Notes: a model not told the origin generated them from the letters alone. A DNA stretch of 64,000 bases from RYN-230 sp963717125 (GCA_963717125.1 CAVQVG010000019.1:372001-436000); one strand, 5' to 3'; positions 15,735 through 24,773 are shown, counted from the first letter of the stretch. Translations and numbers: made by a program.

Positions 15735-16616
15735 TCAGCCCTTCCTGGCCACCCCGCCGTACGTGTTGACCTCCGCGGCCAGCGGCCGCGACACGGCGGA
15801 ATCCGGCCGCCACTCGGAGACCAGCACCACTCCGGGATCGACCATGTCCAGGCCCGCGAAGGCCAGTCCGGCGAACTCGTCCGGACTGCGCAGCGCGCCG
15901 CGCAGGCCACCCGCGCTGTAGGCCCGGCCGGCGCCCGCCAGGCCGTCCTGGTTGTGCACGTCGGTGGCGTGCGACGCGGCCAGGTAACTCCCGGCCGGGA
16001 GCGCGTCCAGCAGGGTCCGCACGATCTGCGTGGGCTGATCCTCGTCGGGGACGAAGTGCAGCAGGGCGACCAGCATCAGCCCCACCGGCTGGGTCAGATC
16101 CAGGGTGCGCCCAAGGGCCGGGTGGCTGAGGATTTGCTCCGGCTTGCGCAGGTCCGCGTCCAGGTACGCGCACATGCCCTCGGGGCGGCTGGCCAGCAGC
16201 GCCCGGGCGTGGGCCAGCACGATCGGGTCGTTGTCCACGTACACCACCCGGCATTCCGGCGCGATGTCCTGCGCTACCTCGTGCACGTTGCTGGCCGTGG
16301 GCAGGCCGGACCCGACGTCCAGGAACTGCCGGATACCGGCCTCGGCGGCCAGGTAGCGCACTGCCCGGTTGAGGAAGGCCCGGTTCTCCCGGGCGGCGGT
16401 GCGCACCGTGGGCCAGGTCTGCAGCACCTGGCCCGCCGTCTCCCGGTCGGCCGCGAAGTTGTCCTTCCCGCCGAGGAAGTAGTCGTAGATCCGGGCCGGA
16501 TGGGGCTTGGTCACGTCGATTCCGGGCGGCGCCGGGACAGTCTCGTCGCCCGCCACGGGCGACCGGGAATCGTCAGCCACGGCCATTCCGATATGGCCGA
16601 CCGGATCCGCCGCCAT
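15735..16616 (-). CDS. SAM-dependent methyltransferase, Methyltransf_19 (DUF574)
   Basis: A 293-residue member of the actinobacteria-specific PF04672 family. Diagnostic segments are ARIYDYFLGGKDNFAADRE (about 41-59), the SAM-binding FLDVGSGLPTASNVHEVAQ, YVDNDPIVLAHARALL, and LLVALLHFVPDED. Dozens of copies occur per genome in many actinomycetes, yet the acceptor is unknown. It is divergent from a second family member, with about 79 bases between the two starts, and convergent with the BadF-type gene. Confidence 0.9.
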   Translation of the reverse strand: MAADPVGHIGMAVADDSRSPVAGDETVPAPPGIDVTKPHPARIYDYFLGGKDNFAADRETAGQVLQTWPTVRTAARENRAFLNRAVRYLAAEAGIRQFLDVGSGLPTASNVHEVAQDIAPECRVVYVDNDPIVLAHARALLASRPEGMCAYLDADLRKPEQILSHPALGRTLDLTQPVGLMLVALLHFVPDEDQPTQIVRTLLDALPAGSYLAASHATDVHNQDGLAGAGRAYSAGGLRGALRSPDEFAGLAFAGLDMVDPGVVLVSEWRPDSAVSRPLAAEVNTYGGVARKG

Positions 16617-16695
16617 TACGCATCATCCGCTCAGCGTACTCAGCCGGTCAGATCCCGGTGCGATATCGTGCGGGCGAGGACGTCCGGGAGGCACG

Positions 16696-17514
16696 GTGGC
16701 TGGCGACGCGAACTGGGTTCCGCCGGGGGTGGATACCCGGCGGGCCAATGTGGCCCGGGTTTACGACTACCTGTTAGGCGGCAGCCACAACTTTATGGCC
16801 GATCAGGATGTCGCCCGGGCCATCATGGCGATCGAGCCCAACGCCCAGGCCATCGGCCGGGCCAATCGCGAGTTCCTCGGCCGGGCGGTGCGGTTCGTCT
16901 CGTCGGCGGGTATCAGCCAGTTCCTCGACATCGGTTCCGGCATACCGACCGAGGGAAACGTGCACGAGATCGCCCAGCGGGCCAACCCCGGCGCCCGGGT
17001 CGTCTACGCCGACGTCAACCCGGTGGTGATCGCACACAGCCAGGCCCTGCTGGACGGGAACGGGAACGCCACCATCGTCGAGGGCGACCTCCGCGAGCCG
17101 GCCAAGATCCTGGCCGCGGACGGCGCCACCCGGCTGCTCGACTTAGCACAGCCGGTAGCCCTGCTGCTGGTCGCGGTGCTGCACTTCGTCGCCGACGCCG
17201 ACGATCCCTGGCACGTCGTCGCCCGGCTGCGCGACGCGCTCGCCCCGGGCAGCTACCTGGTGCTCTGCCACGGCACCGACGAAGGCAAGCCCGCGGTGGC
17301 CCGGGCCGGTGAGAAGGTCTACGGCCGCAGCGTCTCAGCCCAGCTGCAGATGCGCTCCCGGGCCGAGATCCTGCGGTTCTTCGACGGTTTCCAGCTGGTT
17401 GAGCCAGGCCTGGTCGCCATCCCCAGGTGGCGGCCGGATCCGGCCGCCGGTGCGCCCGCCGACGAGGGCAGGTTCTGGGGCGGGCTGGTCGGCGTAGCCG
17501 GGAAGCCGGGCTGA
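16696..17514 (+). CDS. SAM-dependent methyltransferase, Methyltransf_19 (DUF574)
   Basis: The second PF04672 enzyme, 272 residues from GTG 16696 (preceded by GGGAGGCAC). It has ARVYDYLLGGSHNFMADQD, FLDIGSGIPTEGNVHEIAQ, YADVNPVVIAHSQALL and LLVAVLHFVADADD, aligning position by position with the divergent gene but clearly diverged. The longer frame back to 16507 would overlap the divergent gene and lacks family similarity, so it is not used. The divergent arrangement suggests shared control or an old inverted duplication. Confidence 0.9.
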   Translation: MAGDANWVPPGVDTRRANVARVYDYLLGGSHNFMADQDVARAIMAIEPNAQAIGRANREFLGRAVRFVSSAGISQFLDIGSGIPTEGNVHEIAQRANPGARVVYADVNPVVIAHSQALLDGNGNATIVEGDLREPAKILAADGATRLLDLAQPVALLLVAVLHFVADADDPWHVVARLRDALAPGSYLVLCHGTDEGKPAVARAGEKVYGRSVSAQLQMRSRAEILRFFDGFQLVEPGLVAIPRWRPDPAAGAPADEGRFWGGLVGVAGKPG

Positions 17515-17538
17515 GCCCCGGTCGCCGTGCCGCCGTGG

Positions 17539-18474
17539 TCAGCCAGGCTGGGCCAGGCCCGGGACCGGGGCCAGGGGCTGGCCTGGGACCGGGGACAGCA
17601 TGTCCAGGCCCAGGTCGAGCGCGGGCGCGGAGTGGGTGAGCGCGCCGACGGACAGGTAGTGCACGCCGGTGGCCGCCACCGCGCTGGCCTGGCCGAGCCG
17701 CAGGCCGCCGCTGGCCTCCAGCCGGGCCGCCGGGTAGCCGCGCGCCGCCGCCACCGCGGCGCGCAGGTCGGCCAGGCTCATGTTGTCCAGCAGGATGAGC
17801 TCCACCCCCGCGGCCAGCGCCTCCTCGACCTGGGCCACGCTGTCACACTCCACTTCGAGCGGCAGGTCAGGCGCGGCGGCCCGGACGGCCCGGATCGCCG
17901 CGGTGATGCCGCCCGCCGCGGCCACGTGGTTGTCCTTCACCAGCGCAGCGTCACCCAGGCCCATCCGGTGGTTCACTCCCCCGCCGCAGCGCACCGCGTA
18001 CTTTTCCAGCTGCCGCAGGCCGGGCGTGGTCTTCCGGGTGTCGCGCAGCACCGCCCCGGTACCGTCCAGGGCATCCACCCAGGCCCGGGTCGCGGTGGCG
18101 ATCCCGGACAGGTGGGTCAGGAAGTTGAGCAGGGTCCGCTCCGCGCCCAGCATCTCGCGCAGCGGGCCGCGGATCCGGAGCACCGCGGTCCCGGGACCGA
18201 CCCGGTCGCCGTCGGCGCGGAGCGGCGTCGCGGCGCTGGCGGGCAGCCCGGTCGCGGCCAGCACGGCCCAGGCGACCGGCAGGCCGGCCAGCACCCCCGG
18301 CTGCCGGGCCACCACCTCGGCCACGGCCAGGCCCGGCGGAGCGGTGGCCGCCGAGGTGGCATCCGGCCCGTACCGGAAGTCCTCGTCCAGCGCGCCGCGG
18401 ACCGCCCGTTCGGTATCCGCCGGGTCCAGCCCGGCCGCCCGCAGCGCCTCGGTAACCGGCGCGTCGGGTGTCAT
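17539..18474 (-). CDS. nadC: Nicotinate-nucleotide pyrophosphorylase (carboxylating)
   Basis: A full-length (311 residues) NadC that makes nicotinate mononucleotide from quinolinate and PRPP with loss of CO2. Segments seen are TLLNFLTHLSGIAT, RDTRKTTPGLRQLEKYAVRCGGG with the PRPP/quinolinate-binding basic residues, HRMGLGDAALVKDNH, EVECDSVAQVEEAL and ELILLDNMS. Its ATG overlaps the nadB stop (ATGA). It is the last gene of the nadA-nadB-nadC operon. Confidence 0.95.
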   Translation of the reverse strand: MTPDAPVTEALRAAGLDPADTERAVRGALDEDFRYGPDATSAATAPPGLAVAEVVARQPGVLAGLPVAWAVLAATGLPASAATPLRADGDRVGPGTAVLRIRGPLREMLGAERTLLNFLTHLSGIATATRAWVDALDGTGAVLRDTRKTTPGLRQLEKYAVRCGGGVNHRMGLGDAALVKDNHVAAAGGITAAIRAVRAAAPDLPLEVECDSVAQVEEALAAGVELILLDNMSLADLRAAVAAARGYPAARLEASGGLRLGQASAVAATGVHYLSVGALTHSAPALDLGLDMLSPVPGQPLAPVPGLAQPG

Positions 18475-20165
18475 GCGCTCCTCCTGATGCTGGCGCCGGT
18501 GCCCGCGGCCCGCAGCACGGTGTGCCGGGCTGGGCCCGTGCTGACCGCGGGGACGTCCCGCCAGCGGTGGCAGCCCCGGCTCTCCGTCCGGGCCAGTGCA
18601 GCCGTCACCACCAGGGTGGACACGGTGTGCAGGCTGGTCGCTTCCAGCACGGCGAGGTCCAGGCCGCGGCCGGCCGGTGGGGCCTGGGCCAGCATCCGCA
18701 GCACGGACTCCAGCCCAGCGCGGTCGCGGAGCACGCCGGCCTGCCGGGACATGGCCGCCGCCAGCGGCGCCCGGGCGGCCGGGCTCACGCCCGGCCCGGC
18801 GGCCGGGACGCCCAGGTCTGCCGCCGCCCCCGGCCAGGCCGGCTCACCCCGGGTCCGCCCGGGCAGGACCGCGCCGAGCAGGTCACCCGCCCGGCGGCCC
18901 GCGATCAGCGACTCGGTCAGCGAGTTGGAGGCGAGCCGGTTAGCGCCGTGCACCCCGGTCGAGGCGGCCTCACCGACCGCGTAGAGGCCGCCGACGCTGG
19001 TCCGCCCGTCCAGGTCGGCCAGGATGCCGCCGCAGGCGTAGTGCGCGCCCGGCGCGACGGGGATGGGCTCGGCGGCGGGGTCGGTGCCGCGCGCCCGGCA
19101 GGCCGCCGTCACCGTAGGGAAGTCGCGCTCCAGCGCGGCCCGGCCCAGCCTGGTGGCGTCCAGCCAGAGGTGATCGGCCGGCCCCTCCCCGGCAGCCATC
19201 CGCTGCTGCATGACCGCCGATACGACATCCCGGGGGGCCAGGTCACCGAGTGGGTGCTGGCCGGCCATCACGGGCTGCCCGGCCGCGTCGATCAGCACCG
19301 CGCCAGCGCCGCGCAGCGCCTCGGTGATCAGTGGGCACTCCCCGCTGGCCGCCTGCTGCCAGAGCACGGTCGGGTGAAACTGGACGAACTCGACGTCGCG
19401 CAGTTCCGCGCCGGCCCGGGCGGCCAGCGCCAGCCCATCCCCGGTCAGCCCGGCCGGGTTGGTGGTGGTGCCGAACGCCTGGCCGAAGCCGCCGGTGGCG
19501 AGGACCACGGCCGGGGCGTACACGGCGCCCAGGCGCAGCCCGCCGTCGGCGCTGACCAGCCCGGCCAGCAGCCCACCGACCCGGCCGTCCAGGCCGGTCA
19601 GCACGTCCACGGCGGCGCACCGGGTGAGCGTGTTGACCGGGCTGCCCAGCAGGCCGGCCCGGAGCACCCGGTGCACCTCGGCGCCGGTCGCGTCGCCACC
19701 GGCGTGCACGATCCGGTTCCGGCTGTGCCCGCCCTCCCGGTGCAGCGAGCCGCCGCCCAGCCGGGCGCCGCGCACAGCCAGCCGGCCGATCTCCCCGGGC
19801 GCTTCGGTGACCAGGGTGGTCACCGCGCCGGGATCGCACAGGCCGGCCCCGGCCGCCGCGGTGTCCCGCTGGTGCAGCGCCACACTGTCACCCGGGCCCA
19901 GCGCAGCGGCCAGGCCCCCCTGGGCCAGCGGTGTCGCGCCCGCGCCCACGTCCTCCTTGCTGACCAGGAGCACCCGCAGGCCATGCCCGGCAGCGGCCAG
20001 CGCGGCGCTCATCCCGGCGGCGCCCGAACCGACGACCACCACGTCGGCGTCCCACTCCCACCAGCCCGGCCCATCGCACCGCTGCAGCCTACCCGGCCGG
20101 TCCCGCCCATCGCACCGCTGCGGCCCATCCGGCCGGGGCAGGTGGCGGAGCCGCAGCCCGCTCAT
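18471..20165 (-). CDS. nadB: L-aspartate oxidase
   Basis: A 564-residue flavoprotein that oxidises L-aspartate to iminoaspartate, the substrate of NadA. The FAD loop is DVVVVGSGAAGMSAALAA (about 38-55). Further markers are GGLAAALGPGDS, EFVQFHPTVL, the active-site GGILADLDGRTSVGGLYAVGEAA, and HGANRLASNSLTESL. The ATG at 20165 overlaps the nadA stop. The first ~35 residues are an extension containing an imperfect duplication (QRCDG twice, encoded at about 20080-20130). Without it the FAD domain would start in the usual position. Confidence 0.94.
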   Translation of the reverse strand: MSGLRLRHLPRPDGPQRCDGRDRPGRLQRCDGPGWWEWDADVVVVGSGAAGMSAALAAAGHGLRVLLVSKEDVGAGATPLAQGGLAAALGPGDSVALHQRDTAAAGAGLCDPGAVTTLVTEAPGEIGRLAVRGARLGGGSLHREGGHSRNRIVHAGGDATGAEVHRVLRAGLLGSPVNTLTRCAAVDVLTGLDGRVGGLLAGLVSADGGLRLGAVYAPAVVLATGGFGQAFGTTTNPAGLTGDGLALAARAGAELRDVEFVQFHPTVLWQQAASGECPLITEALRGAGAVLIDAAGQPVMAGQHPLGDLAPRDVVSAVMQQRMAAGEGPADHLWLDATRLGRAALERDFPTVTAACRARGTDPAAEPIPVAPGAHYACGGILADLDGRTSVGGLYAVGEAASTGVHGANRLASNSLTESLIAGRRAGDLLGAVLPGRTRGEPAWPGAAADLGVPAAGPGVSPAARAPLAAAMSRQAGVLRDRAGLESVLRMLAQAPPAGRGLDLAVLEATSLHTVSTLVVTAALARTESRGCHRWRDVPAVSTGPARHTVLRAAGTGASIRRSA

Positions 20166-21229
20166 TCCGCGGCCGCCGACGGGGTGCCGACCGCGATCAT
20201 GGCCTGCACCGCCTGCCGGGCCCGTGCCGCCACGTCCGCCGGAACCTCGACCTCGGTGACCCCGTCCCGCAGGCAGCGCAGCAGCGTGGCCGGGGTGGTC
20301 ATCTTCATGTACTGGCACACCGCACCGGGATTGACCGGTTCCCAGCGCACCGCCGGGTTGGCCTGGCGCAACTGGTGCAGCATGCCGATCTCGGTAGCGA
20401 CCAGCACGGCCGGCGCGGTGGTGCTGCGCGCCGCGGCCAGCATGCCCCCGGTGGACAGCACCCTGGTCCGGGCGCCCGGCAGGTCGCCCGCGCCGGCCTG
20501 CCACAGCGCGGCGGTCGAGCAGCCGCACTCCGGGTGGATGAACAACTCGGCGTCGGACTGCTCGGCCACCTTGCGGCGCAGGTCATCCGGGCTGATGCCG
20601 GCGTGCACGTGGCACTCGCCCAGCCAGACGTGCAGGTTGTCGCGGCCGGTAACCCGGCGCACGTGGGCACCGAGGAACTGGTCGGGCAGGAACAGCACCT
20701 CGCGGTCGGCGGGCAGCGCGGCCACGATCTGCGCGGCGTTGGCCGACGTGCAGCAGACGTCGGACTCGCCCTTGACCGCCGCGCTGGTGTTCACGTAGGC
20801 GACCACCGCGGCCCCAGGATGCTCGGCCTTCCAGGCCCGCACCTGCTCGGCGGTGATGTTGTCGGCCAGCGAGCAGCCCGCCCGTGGGTCCGGGATGAGC
20901 ACGGTCCGTTCCGGAGCGAGGATCTTGGCCGTCTCGGCCATGAAGTACACGCCGGCGAACACGATCACCCGGGCGGTGCTGGCCGCCGCGATCCGGGACA
21001 GCGCGAGCGAGTCGCCGACGTGGTCGGCCACGTCCTGAATCTCCGGGCGCTGGTAGTTGTGCGCCAGGATCGTCGCGTCGCGTCGTGCCGCGAGCCGCCG
21101 GATCTCAGCTGCCCACTCCACGCCGGCCTCCTGGTCGACGCCGGCCTCCTGGTCAACGCCGGCCTGCTGGTCAACGCCGGCCTGCTGGTCAACGCCGGCC
21201 TGCTGGTCAGCGACGGTCTGGCTGGTCAT
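20162..21229 (-). CDS. nadA: Quinolinate synthase
   Basis: A [4Fe-4S] enzyme that condenses iminoaspartate with dihydroxyacetone phosphate. It shows ILAHNYQRPEIQDVADHVGDSL, the cluster cysteines in GESDVCCTSANA, GECHVHAGI and HPECGCS, and the closing MKMTTPATLLRCL. Length is 355 residues. The N-terminus carries an 18-bp tandem repeat (about 21120-21210) encoding five copies of DQQAGV or DQEAGV just before the catalytic domain, absent from typical NadA. It is first in the nadABC operon and divergent from nrtR. Confidence 0.95.
   Translation of the reverse strand: MTSQTVADQQAGVDQQAGVDQQAGVDQEAGVDQEAGVEWAAEIRRLAARRDATILAHNYQRPEIQDVADHVGDSLALSRIAAASTARVIVFAGVYFMAETAKILAPERTVLIPDPRAGCSLADNITAEQVRAWKAEHPGAAVVAYVNTSAAVKGESDVCCTSANAAQIVAALPADREVLFLPDQFLGAHVRRVTGRDNLHVWLGECHVHAGISPDDLRRKVAEQSDAELFIHPECGCSTAALWQAGAGDLPGARTRVLSTGGMLAAARSTTAPAVLVATEIGMLHQLRQANPAVRWEPVNPGAVCQYMKMTTPATLLRCLRDGVTEVEVPADVAARARQAVQAMIAVGTPSAAAE
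21118..21212. repeat. 18-bp minisatellite inside the nadA 5' end
   Basis: Five near-identical 18-bp units (plus-strand form AACGCCGGCCTGCTGGTC) lie head to tail in frame. Each encodes D-Q-(Q/E)-A-G-V. The unit length keeps the frame whatever the copy number, so it can expand or contract without breaking nadA. Confidence 0.85.
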
Positions 21230-21288
21230 CCGCTGTTCTCGTCTCTCGTCGGTCGTCGGTTCGCTTCCGTTGCTTCTGTCGTTCGCTG

Positions 21289-21327
21289 GGTTTTCAACTC
21301 TTGGTTTTCAACCATTAGTCGAAAACC
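21289..21327. promoter_or_regulatory. Candidate NrtR operator in the nadA-nrtR intergenic region
   Basis: GGTTTTC (21303-21309) and GAAAACC (21321-21327) form a perfect 7-bp inverted repeat with an 11-bp spacer. GGTTTTCAAC is also present as a direct repeat at 21289-21298. The site sits between the two divergent starts in an A/T-rich patch, where an NAD-biosynthesis repressor would act on nadABC and on its own gene. Confidence 0.55.
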
Positions 21328-21353
21328 TGTGTTCAGCACAGTATCATGCGGTC

Positions 21354-22133
21354 GTGCCAGCACAGCCAGGACCAGCCAGGCCGGGGAAACGACCAGCCAG
21401 CCAGCCGCCGGAGGACGCGTTCCGCCACGAAGTGCTCGCGGTGGTGCTCCAGGTGCGGCGGGGCACCTTGCACGTGCTGCTCTGGCAGCGCGGCGTAGCG
21501 CCGTTCCAGGGGCGCTGGGCGCTGCCGGGCGGGCCGCTCGGCCCCGATGAACGGCTGGGCGCCTCGGCCGGGCGGCACCTGGCCAGCAAGGTGGACCTGA
21601 CCGACATCGCCCACCTGGAGCAGCTGGAAACCCGCAGCGACCCGGCCCGGGACCCGCGCGGCCGGGTACTGGCCACCGCCTACCTGGCCGTGGTCTCGGC
21701 CGACGTGGAGCCGCAGGTGCCGCCGGACACGGCCTGGCATCCGGTGGCCGGTCTGCCGCCGATCGCGTTCGACCACGGTTCGATCGTCGAATCGGCCCGG
21801 GAGCGGCTGCGGGCCAAACTCTCCTACACCAACATCGGCTTCGCGCTGGCCCCGGACACGTTCACGATCGCCCAGTTGCGGGACATCTACGCCGCCTCGC
21901 TCGGCCACCCCGTGTCCGCGACCAACCTGCAGCGCATCCTGACCCGGCGCGGAGTGATCGAGCCCACCACCGGCGCCGCCCAGCCGACGTCACTGGGCGG
22001 CCGGCCCGCCACCCTGTACCGGTTCGCGGCCCGGACCCTGGTAGTGACCAACCCGTTCGCCGCGTTCCGACCGCCCGCCACCCTCCGCCGGCTGACCGCA
22101 CCAGACGCTAGCGCGGGTACCGCCTCCCGGTGA
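21354..22133 (+). CDS. nrtR: NrtR-type Nudix-related regulator of NAD biosynthesis
   Basis: A 259-residue protein with an N-terminal Nudix-like domain (VLLWQRGVAPFQGRWALPGGPLGPDE, about 42-67) and a C-terminal winged helix (FTIAQLRDIYAASLGHPVSATNLQRILTRRG). This two-domain layout and the divergent nadABC operon identify the NrtR family, in which ADP-ribose or related ligands relieve DNA binding. The Nudix box is degenerate, as is usual for NrtR, so hydrolase activity is unlikely. GTG 21354 is taken as the start because the conserved domain begins about 25 residues later and upstream sequence is promoter-like. Confidence 0.88.
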   Translation: MPAQPGPARPGKRPASQPPEDAFRHEVLAVVLQVRRGTLHVLLWQRGVAPFQGRWALPGGPLGPDERLGASAGRHLASKVDLTDIAHLEQLETRSDPARDPRGRVLATAYLAVVSADVEPQVPPDTAWHPVAGLPPIAFDHGSIVESARERLRAKLSYTNIGFALAPDTFTIAQLRDIYAASLGHPVSATNLQRILTRRGVIEPTTGAAQPTSLGGRPATLYRFAARTLVVTNPFAAFRPPATLRRLTAPDASAGTASR

Positions 22134-22144
22134 GCGAGCGGCTT

Positions 22145-22212
22145 CTTTGCACGCGTTTCATACCGGCTTACCGGACAAATCACCTGCCGGAGCGCGCGTT
22201 CTGCGTGCAAAG
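22145..22212. terminator. Inverted repeat between convergent nrtR and allantoicase genes
   Basis: CTTTGCACGC (22145-22154) and GCGTGCAAAG (22203-22212) are perfectly complementary 10-base arms around a 48-base loop. They lie in the 186-base gap between two convergent 3' ends. The long loop makes it a weak hairpin; it may instead bind a protein. Nothing else is evident in this gap. Confidence 0.4.
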
Positions 22213-22319
22213 TCGCCGTCGTCCTTGATCAATGTGATTGGGGAGGCTGGTGTGGCGGGCAGTCGGTGCGACGCTAAGGCGGAACACGCCGTCGGCGAGA
22301 CGGACTGAGCTCCGGGTGG

Positions 22320-23369
22320 TTAGTCGAAGAACTCGGTCTGGTCTACCGAGGCGGCCAGCTCCGGCGGCAGCAGGCTGAGCCAGCGCTCGGCGACCTGCGC
22401 ACGCGCGGCCACCGGGACCTCGCCGACCAGGCGCAGCCGGGAGATCCCGCCGTCCGGGTAGATGTCCAGCCGGACCTCCCGCACCGGACTGTCCGGCCGG
22501 ATCCGGAACCGGTGCTCGGTGTCCGGCAGCAGCCGGGTCCGCGGCAGCAGTTCGGCCCCGCTCGCCGGGTCGGACAGCCGGGCCGCGCCCGGCGCGTTGC
22601 CGACGAACCGGGAGGTGTCGATGATCGCGTGGTGCAGCCGCCCGGGCGCGGCGAGCCGGACCACTAGCCAGTCGTTGCCATCGTCGCGGCGCCGCTCGGT
22701 CTCCCAGCCGTCCGACATGACCTGGGCCCGCCCCGGGGCGAGCGCATTGGCTGGCGCGGCGTAGAACATGTTGCTGCAGGCCGTCACCTGCCCGCCGGCC
22801 AGCGCGGCGGCCAGGTCGACCCGGCCACCGAGCCGCCGCGGATCGGGCACGATCTCGCCGAAGACCCGCAGCCGGGCCACGCCGCCATCTGGCTGGATCC
22901 GGAGCCGGACGTGCGTCACGAGCCGGTCGGCCGCGGTCACCGGCACCAGGTTGGCCCGGTTCCCGCCCAGCTCGGCCGCTTCGGTCAGGGGTGCCCAGCC
23001 GGCCGCCAGCACCTCGCCCAGAGCCGGGTAGCCGAGCAGCGTGACCCCGTCCACCGCAGCGCCGGCCGGGTAGTTGCCGCGGAAGTGCGTGGTGTCGATG
23101 TTCACCCCGCGCAGCACGGCGGGCGCGGCCAGCCGGACGACGACGAAGTCCTCGCCCGGTTCCCGGCGCCGCCGGGTCTCCCAGCCGTCGTACAGCTTGC
23201 CCCGGATGCCGAACGCGGCCGGGTCGTGGCCAGCCGGCCCCGGCTCGATGAGGTTGTGCGCGTCGGCGAAGAACTCGTCGTTGGCGTACAGCACGGCGCC
23301 GCCCAGCGCCCGGCTGGCCACGTCCGGCCGCCCGCCGAACGGGGCCCGCGCCGCCTCGTGGTCAGCCAT
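22320..23369 (-). CDS. alc: Allantoicase
   Basis: A 349-residue protein made of two allantoicase domains (about 25-170 and 195-335). Each has the repeated signature: KLYDGWETRRRREPGEDFVVVRLAAP in the first and VMSDGWETERRRDDGNDWLVVRLAAP in the second, each followed by IDT-x-x-F-x-GN. The enzyme hydrolyses allantoate to ureidoglycolate and urea. It lies 15 bases downstream of allantoinase, which makes allantoate, so the two are co-transcribed. No ureidoglycolate lyase gene is in the window. Confidence 0.93.
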   Translation of the reverse strand: MADHEAARAPFGGRPDVASRALGGAVLYANDEFFADAHNLIEPGPAGHDPAAFGIRGKLYDGWETRRRREPGEDFVVVRLAAPAVLRGVNIDTTHFRGNYPAGAAVDGVTLLGYPALGEVLAAGWAPLTEAAELGGNRANLVPVTAADRLVTHVRLRIQPDGGVARLRVFGEIVPDPRRLGGRVDLAAALAGGQVTACSNMFYAAPANALAPGRAQVMSDGWETERRRDDGNDWLVVRLAAPGRLHHAIIDTSRFVGNAPGAARLSDPASGAELLPRTRLLPDTEHRFRIRPDSPVREVRLDIYPDGGISRLRLVGEVPVAARAQVAERWLSLLPPELAASVDQTEFFD

Positions 23370-23384
23370 CTGGCTCCTGGTCAG

Positions 23385-24773
23385 TCATCTGGGGCTCCGG
23401 CCGTGCTCGGCCCGGGCAGGCTGGGGAGTGGCGGCCAGGCCCGCGCTGACCAGCTGGCCAAGCCGCTGGCCGGGCTCGATCCGCGCCCCGGCCAGCCAGG
23501 TCTCACGGACCACCCCGCGCAGCGTCCGGCCCAGGTACGGGGTGACCGGGTTGCGCTGGTGGAGCAGGCCAGCCCTCACCACGAAGCTCTCGTCCGGCGC
23601 GAACACACAGAAGTCGGCCCGCTGGCCGGGCCCGATCGAGCCGCGGCCGGCCAGCCCGGCGAGCCGGGCCGGGGCGGCCGCCATCCAGCCCGCGACCTGG
23701 TCCAGTCCGATGCCGCGCCGGGCGGCTTCGGTCCACAGCACCGGCAGTCCGAGCTGGACCGAGGCGATGCCACCCCAGGCCGCGCCGAAGTCCCCGCGCT
23801 GCCCGTCATCCTCGGCCAGCCGCTTGGCCGCCACGGTGCACGGCGAGTGGTCGGAGACGACGCAGTCGATCGTGCCGTCCAGCAGCCCGGCCCACAGCTC
23901 GGCCCGGTTGGCCTCGTCGCGGATCGGCGGGCAGCACTTGAACTGGGTGCCGCCGTCCGGCACGTCCCCGGCGCGCAGGGTCAGATAGTGCGGGCAGGTC
24001 TCCGCGCTGACCGGCAGCCCGTCGGCCTTGGCCGCCCGGATCACCGGCAGCGCGGCCGCGGCCGACACGTGCACGATGTGCGTCCGGCAGCCGGTCCGCC
24101 GGGTCTCGGCCAGCAGCGCCCCGATCGCGCGGACCTCCGCGTCGGGCGGCCGGGAGGCCAGGAAGTCCGCGTACCGGCGGCCCTGGGCGGGTGGCGCCGC
24201 CGCGATCACGGCCGGGTCCTCGGCGTGCGCGATCAGCAGGCCGCCGAAGCTGGCGATCGCGGTCATCGCCGCGGCCAGCTGCGGCGGGTTCAGCGGCGGG
24301 AACTCGTCCACCCCCGAGGGCAGCAGGAAGCACTTGAAGCCGGCCACCCCGGCGTCGTACAGCGGCCGCAGGTCGGCGACGTTGCCGGGCACCGCGCCGC
24401 CCCAGAACGCCACGTCCACCGCGAGCTGCCCGGCCGCCGCGGCCCGCTTCTCGGCCAGCGCGGCCACGTGCACCGTGGGCGGAATGCTGTTCAGCGGCAT
24501 GTCCACGATCGTGGTTACCCCGCCCGCCGCGGCCGCGGCGGTCGCGGTGGCGAACCCTTCCCACTCGGTGCGGCCCGGCTCGTTCACGTGCACGTGGCTG
24601 TCCACCAGGCCGGGCAGCAGCACGTCACCGTCCGCGAGGCTGACCGCCCCATCCGGCGCCGAACGATAATCAGCCAGGCTGACGATCAGCCCGTCGCGGA
24701 TGACCACGGTCGCCGAGCGCTCGCCATCCGGGGTGATCACCCGGCGCGCCCGGATCGCCGCCACCTCGCCCAC
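23385..24773 (-). CDS. allB: Allantoinase
   Basis: A 462-residue cyclic amidohydrolase that opens allantoin to allantoate. The binuclear-metal motifs are LVDSHVHVNEPGRTEWEGF, a lysine segment AGFKCFLLPSGVDEF, LIAHAEDP, RTHIVHVSAAAALP and CVVSDHSPC. GTG 24773 is chosen because GAAGGGG lies 9 bases upstream; an in-frame ATG at 24800 has no ribosome-binding site and would run towards the palindrome at 24804-24870. It is the first gene of the allB-alc unit and divergent from the OHCU decarboxylase gene. Confidence 0.93.
   Translation of the reverse strand: MGEVAAIRARRVITPDGERSATVVIRDGLIVSLADYRSAPDGAVSLADGDVLLPGLVDSHVHVNEPGRTEWEGFATATAAAAAGGVTTIVDMPLNSIPPTVHVAALAEKRAAAAGQLAVDVAFWGGAVPGNVADLRPLYDAGVAGFKCFLLPSGVDEFPPLNPPQLAAAMTAIASFGGLLIAHAEDPAVIAAAPPAQGRRYADFLASRPPDAEVRAIGALLAETRRTGCRTHIVHVSAAAALPVIRAAKADGLPVSAETCPHYLTLRAGDVPDGGTQFKCCPPIRDEANRAELWAGLLDGTIDCVVSDHSPCTVAAKRLAEDDGQRGDFGAAWGGIASVQLGLPVLWTEAARRGIGLDQVAGWMAAAPARLAGLAGRGSIGPGQRADFCVFAPDESFVVRAGLLHQRNPVTPYLGRTLRGVVRETWLAGARIEPGQRLGQLVSAGLAATPQPARAEHGRSPR

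Noticed and set aside
21118..21212. Regular direct repeats considered as a CRISPR array
   Set aside because: The units are contiguous 18-mers without spacers, in frame with nadA, and there are no cas genes.
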